Assembly (NCBI GenBank): GCA_023664085.1
Contig: JAMPGE010000007.1
Coordinates: 1 to 56,854 of the forward strand
Direction: 5' to 3'
Length of the DNA: 56,854 nt
Source of the DNA: Muribaculum sp.
GTDB lineage: Bacteria; Bacteroidota; Bacteroidia; Bacteroidales; Muribaculaceae
Notes under the pieces: model-generated
Told to the model about the DNA's origin: nothing
Database searches by the model: none
Seen by the model: only the letters and a program-made list of their open reading frames with translations
Program-made: the position numbers and the translations under genes
Shown here: piece after piece, positions 53,488-56,854 of the stretch
How the letters are laid out: every line of letters begins with the position of its first letter
Position numbering within the stretch: position 1 is the first letter of the stretch

Positions 53488-54434
53488 TTTCCTGCGTTTT
53501 GTACGGCCACAGCCATAGCCTGAGCCACTGTAAGATTCTTTGCAATTATCGTGCCATCGCTATTGATGACATAGAATGACGGGAACTCACGGATATCAAT
53601 GGAATCGATGAGATCCGGATTGCTCCCCACGCTCCATTCATGTGGATACCCGGCGAAAGCAGCAGACAGCTCTTCCGGCTCCATCTCTTCCACATTTACA
53701 AACGTGACGCTTACCAGACCCTTGTCAATAAGATCGTTTAACGTAAGATCCACTTCCATCATAATCTTAGCCCGCCGGCAATCGTCGCAGTCGGGATTTC
53801 CAAACTCAATGATGTTTGCCTTTGCCGAAGGGGTGAAACTCACAGTGGAGCCGTCTCTGTCGGTGTAATCAAACTTCATCGAATGTCCCTGCATTGAGTT
53901 TGAGAGTCTGCCACGCTGGTCGTCATACCGTACTTTGCGGGACTTGTCGATTTTTTTGCATTCCGACACCGCATCCAGAAATTTGATGTATACTTCATCG
54001 ATCCACATTGTAGCCCTTGGGCCGTAGATGGTCTCTTCGGCAGCCTTTGTAAACTGCAAAAGCAATGTAGGGTTCTTTCTGAGCGACTTCAACAACTCAT
54101 CCACACCTTTGAGTGCGATCTCCCGGTTGGCATGCGGCATTGCCGCGGTATAGACGGAGAAAGCATGGTTCAGGGCATTTTGATCCACAGCTTTTTTTTG
54201 CTTGAGATCCATCGGCTTCCAGAAGTTGAGCATCAGATAGTTGGTTTTCCCTTTAAGGTCGGCAATATCATCAGGAGCCACCGGATATTCAAATAAAGGA
54301 GCCACAAATATGGTATTGGCCTGCGACACACTATCCGTGGCGACAGAGACTGCGGGATCATCGCCCACAGCAATCACCGGGAGCGTTAACGACAAAGCAC
54401 AAATCGCAACTATGCATCTATATATCAATTTCAT
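53484..54434 (-). CDS. DUF5106 / thioredoxin-like exported protein
   Basis: The start is at MKLIYRCIVAIC (54434), giving 316 residues with a signal peptide (about 1-23). The N-terminal ~170 residues are a helical DUF5106-type region (GKTNYLMLNFWKPMDLKQKK). The C-terminal part is thioredoxin-like: NIIEFGNPDCDDCRRAKIMM contains a CxxC, followed by the cis-Pro loop DIREFPSFYVINSDG. It is probably periplasmic. The stop overlaps the DoxX start, so the two proteins may form a membrane redox pair. Confidence 0.85.
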   Translation of the reverse strand: MKLIYRCIVAICALSLTLPVIAVGDDPAVSVATDSVSQANTIFVAPLFEYPVAPDDIADLKGKTNYLMLNFWKPMDLKQKKAVDQNALNHAFSVYTAAMPHANREIALKGVDELLKSLRKNPTLLLQFTKAAEETIYGPRATMWIDEVYIKFLDAVSECKKIDKSRKVRYDDQRGRLSNSMQGHSMKFDYTDRDGSTVSFTPSAKANIIEFGNPDCDDCRRAKIMMEVDLTLNDLIDKGLVSVTFVNVEEMEPEELSAAFAGYPHEWSVGSNPDLIDSIDIREFPSFYVINSDGTIIAKNLTVAQAMAVAVQNAGK

Positions 54435-54507
54435 ATCGATTTCAAGAGTTATAAATATTTTTGAGATGGACACTCACATCTTTTCGTAATGATCACTTTC
54501 AAAGACC

Positions 54508-55188
54508 TCATTCATCAAGAAACGGTCTGATAAGTTTCATCCAGGCCTGATATCCTTTTCCGTTAAGATGAAGTCCATCGAGCGTATACGCTTTCTGAAG
54601 AGCACCTTTGCCATCCTCAAGAGCGGGCCAGAGATTAATGTAGGTTGCCCCGTTTTGCGCTGCTATCCGTTCAAGTTTGGAGTTGAGGAGTGGTATCACT
54701 TTTTCTCTGCCTATAAGATTCTTATAGCGTTTGAAGCTATTATTGATCGGCATCACAGACTGAATATAAAGTTGTGTCTGGGGGGATTGTTTGCGGATCT
54801 GCTTCACGAGTTTCTCGTATTTTTCAGCAATCTTATCAGCCGACAAAGCATGACTCACATCATTGATTCCAATAAGCAAAAATATTTTGCGGGGATGCCA
54901 ACGAGTGACTTGGTCCAATCGTTTCTCCACCCCACCAATCACGTCGCTTACTATTCCCCGGTTTTTAACATCTTTACGATCAAGAAGCTCGGTAAATTCA
55001 CCGCCATCTGTGATGGAATTGCCAAGAAACACAATGTCACAACTGTCTATCGGAAGCACTTCAAAAAGACTCACTCTCTGTTTCCAATAGTCAGACTCGG
55101 CACGCATGGGGCTAACTGCAACTATAGCCACCAATGCTAATACAAATAGGTAAGCAAGCTTTGGCATCAAGGATTTCTTCATTTTCAA
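54508..55188 (-). CDS. GDSL/SGNH family exported hydrolase
   Basis: The 226-residue protein has a signal peptide (about 1-30, ending PMRAES). SGNH blocks are visible: block I FLGNSITDGGEF with the nucleophile Ser, block II Gly in NRGIVSDVIGG, block III IGINDVSH with the Asn, and block V DGLHLNGKGYQAW with Asp and His. It likely removes acyl or acetyl groups from a glycan or lipid in the periplasm; the substrate is unknown. It is first in the - strand run that continues to ligA. Confidence 0.9.
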   Translation of the reverse strand: MKMKKSLMPKLAYLFVLALVAIVAVSPMRAESDYWKQRVSLFEVLPIDSCDIVFLGNSITDGGEFTELLDRKDVKNRGIVSDVIGGVEKRLDQVTRWHPRKIFLLIGINDVSHALSADKIAEKYEKLVKQIRKQSPQTQLYIQSVMPINNSFKRYKNLIGREKVIPLLNSKLERIAAQNGATYINLWPALEDGKGALQKAYTLDGLHLNGKGYQAWMKLIRPFLDE

Positions 55189-55343
55189 CTGATAAAAATA
55201 TTCTCACAAAATTAAGGAATTTTTTCGAATATTTATGCAAGTTTTTCAATTTTTAGTGAACTGACCGCGTGACATATGCGGGAGCAAATAAACGGAATGC
55301 AATATCAGTGTGATCTAAAAATTTCCGGTCATGGTGTAAAAAC

Positions 55344-55375
55344 GTTGTCATTATCAGAAAAAATAATTATCTTTG
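55344..55375 (+). promoter_or_regulatory. Promoter of the aminotransferase gene
   Basis: GTTG (55344-55347), 20 bp, then TATCTTTG (55368-55375), a perfect -7 box. The leader would be ~75 bases before the ATG at 55458. Confidence 0.6.
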
Positions 55376-55457
55376 CGCTGTCAGTGGGTCTTCTTACGCA
55401 TATTGACAAGATAAGAAGAAAAATCCAAAGACAACCGAAACCCAACATCCCAACATC

Positions 55458-56654
55458 ATGCCAAACATATCCCAACGCGGCATCGACATGCCTGCATCGC
55501 CTATCAGGAAACTCGCTCCTTTGGCCACCGAGGCTCAGGCCCGCGGTATCAAAGTGTTGTCGCTCAACATCGGTCAGCCTGATCTTCCAACCCCTCCCGC
55601 GGCACTTGAAGCGCTGCATAACATCAACCGCAAAGTGCTGGAATATTCCCCCAGCGACGGCTTGCCGTCGCTGAGAGCGAAAATGGCGGAATACTATGGC
55701 CGATTCGGCATCGAAGTTACGCCAAGCCAAGTAGTAATCACCTCCGGAGGCTCGGAAGCAGTGCTCTTTGCATTCCTCGCCGCGCTCAATCCCGGCGACG
55801 AAGTGATTCTTCCGGAGCCCGCATATGCCAACTATGTAGCCTTTTCCAAGACGGTAGGAGCTAAGATAATCGGTATTCCCTCCAGAATAGAAGACGGCTT
55901 CGCCCTACCTCCCATTGAGGAATTTGAAAAAATGATCACTCCGCGCACCAAAGCGATTATGATATGCAATCCCGGTAATCCTACAGGATACGTATATTCC
56001 CGCGAAGAATTGCTTCAGCTGCGCGACATAGTGAAGCGTCACGATCTCTTTCTTTTCTCCGACGAAGTTTATCGTGAGTTCTGCTATACCGGCCATCCTG
56101 CCTACTCAGCCCTGCAACTTGAGGGGGTAGAAGAGCAAGTGGTTGTGATCGACTCCGTATCCAAGCGCTACAATGAATGCGGCATTCGCATCGGCTCACT
56201 GGTGACCCGCAATAAGCTGCTGCGCGACACGGTAATGAAGTTCTGCCAGGCCCGTCTCAGCCCTCCGCTCATCGGTCAAATCGTGGCAGAAGCCTCTATC
56301 GATACCGAGCCGGAATATCTCAACAAGGCTTTTGAGGAATACAGAAGCAGGAGAGACTTTCTGTTGACGGGTCTTAACAAGATTCCAGGAGTAATGTCTC
56401 CCATCCCGCAGGGAGCATTCTATACAGTAGCCAAACTGCCCGTGGACGATGCAGAAAAATTCTGCAAATGGTGTCTTTCTGAATTCAGCTATAAGGGCCA
56501 CACCGTATTCATGGCTCCTGCCACCGGATTTTATACCATACCCGGTTGGGGCATCGATGAAGTGCGCATAGCCTACGTAATCAAACGGGAAGAACTGGAG
56601 ATGGCTCTTGAAGTGCTGGCAAAAGCTCTGGAGGCATATCCCGATAAAAAATAA
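55458..56654 (+). CDS. PLP-dependent aminotransferase (AspC/AAT I-like)
   Basis: This 398-residue fold-type I enzyme begins MPNISQRGIDMPASPIRKLA. It has LNIGQPDLPTPPAA, the PLP-binding TSGGSEAVLFAF, NPGNPTGYVYSREEL, DEVYREFCY, the Schiff-base Lys in SVSKRYNECGIRIGS and a C-terminal RIAYVIKREEL. It is probably an aspartate or broad-range transaminase; exact amino donor unknown. It is separate from the iorAB-linked aminotransferase. The remaining 200 bp to the window end contain no gene that I can see. Confidence 0.92.
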   Translation: MPNISQRGIDMPASPIRKLAPLATEAQARGIKVLSLNIGQPDLPTPPAALEALHNINRKVLEYSPSDGLPSLRAKMAEYYGRFGIEVTPSQVVITSGGSEAVLFAFLAALNPGDEVILPEPAYANYVAFSKTVGAKIIGIPSRIEDGFALPPIEEFEKMITPRTKAIMICNPGNPTGYVYSREELLQLRDIVKRHDLFLFSDEVYREFCYTGHPAYSALQLEGVEEQVVVIDSVSKRYNECGIRIGSLVTRNKLLRDTVMKFCQARLSPPLIGQIVAEASIDTEPEYLNKAFEEYRSRRDFLLTGLNKIPGVMSPIPQGAFYTVAKLPVDDAEKFCKWCLSEFSYKGHTVFMAPATGFYTIPGWGIDEVRIAYVIKREELEMALEVLAKALEAYPDKK

Positions 56655-56854
56655 TGCCACACTACCTGCGGCGGAGATATGTTTATATTTACGCCTCCTC
56701 ACTTTACTCTCTTCTCAATCATTCAAGCCATCAGGCAATCCGGGGTTGTGGCTCGGCTTGAATCAAATCCATATCAGCACACAAAGTATGAGAATATTTA
56801 GCTTAATTAGGGTTTACTGAAAAATTAAACGATGCTCCGATGGGTTTCAACCCA

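Noticed and set aside
1..56854. tRNA, rRNA, tmRNA or RNase P genes
   Set aside because: I scanned for typical T-loop and conserved core sequences by eye and found none; a dedicated search would be needed to exclude small RNAs.

Overview
The window looks like chromosomal DNA of a gut Bacteroidales bacterium, most likely near the Muribaculaceae. This rests on family content and signals, not on a search. Promoters follow the Bacteroidota pattern TTTG-N~20-TAnnTTTG with almost no Shine-Dalgarno sequences. Bacteroidota-typical families include DUF4491, DUF1599, the BT_3928-like DoxX protein, DUF6029, Omp28, DUF5106, DUF6056 and a ferredoxin-less IorA. Propionate metabolism is represented by two-subunit methylmalonyl-CoA mutase. 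I see no rRNA, tRNA, CRISPR array, intact insertion sequence or integrase.

Layout. 0-5.5 kb: a membrane protein, a membrane-anchored MurF-like ligase, an alpha/beta hydrolase and DUF4491. 4.6-6.8 kb: aguB and aguA, the last two steps of the arginine decarboxylase route to putrescine; the first enzyme, SpeA, is at 47-49 kb. 6.9-17.6 kb: housekeeping genes (DUF1599, DoxX, rlmH, nadC, yraN, MFS transporter, nfo, a TrmH-type methylase, radA, a porin).

17.8-26.6 kb is an accessory island, all on the + strand, that resembles a bacterial conflict or stress-signalling locus. It holds an M78-like peptidase, a TIR-TM-FGE protein, a secreted protein, a sigma factor overlapping an anti-sigma-like/C39-peptidase-like/RyR fusion, a Fic protein with a striking palindromic operator, an orphan gene, a 5'-truncated CHAT protease, a stand-alone RyR protein and an M48 peptidase with a zinc ribbon. 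It ends in about 0.5 kb of decayed DNA. This is the best candidate for an undescribed system: sigma and anti-sigma factors tied to nucleotide- or ligand-sensing (RyR, TIR) and proteolytic (C39, CHAT, M48, M78) modules.

26.6-33.2 kb (- strand): a 2-hydroxyacid dehydrogenase, then an envelope redox operon TlpA, DUF6029, Omp28, DsbD. 33.4-38.6 kb (+): iorA, iorB, an aminotransferase and a CoA-transferase, which together make a plausible pathway from aromatic amino acids to arylacetates. 38.7-43.7 kb (+): FtsE-like ATPase, then mutA-mutB. 44-55.2 kb: a long - strand run (GDSL hydrolase, DUF5106, DoxX, mnmA, bifunctional nuclease, argR, an ArgC-like protein without its catalytic cysteine, ssb, speA, truA, ligA). 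55.5-56.7 kb: a PLP aminotransferase.

Between co-directional genes lie palindromic elements that the genes do not explain. One family has ends GAAGTGATTTAA and fills two intercistronic gaps exactly (5547-5738 and 30666-30723). Others are a ~35 bp AT-rich hairpin, related TCAACTTTCG hairpins and a REP-like palindrome.
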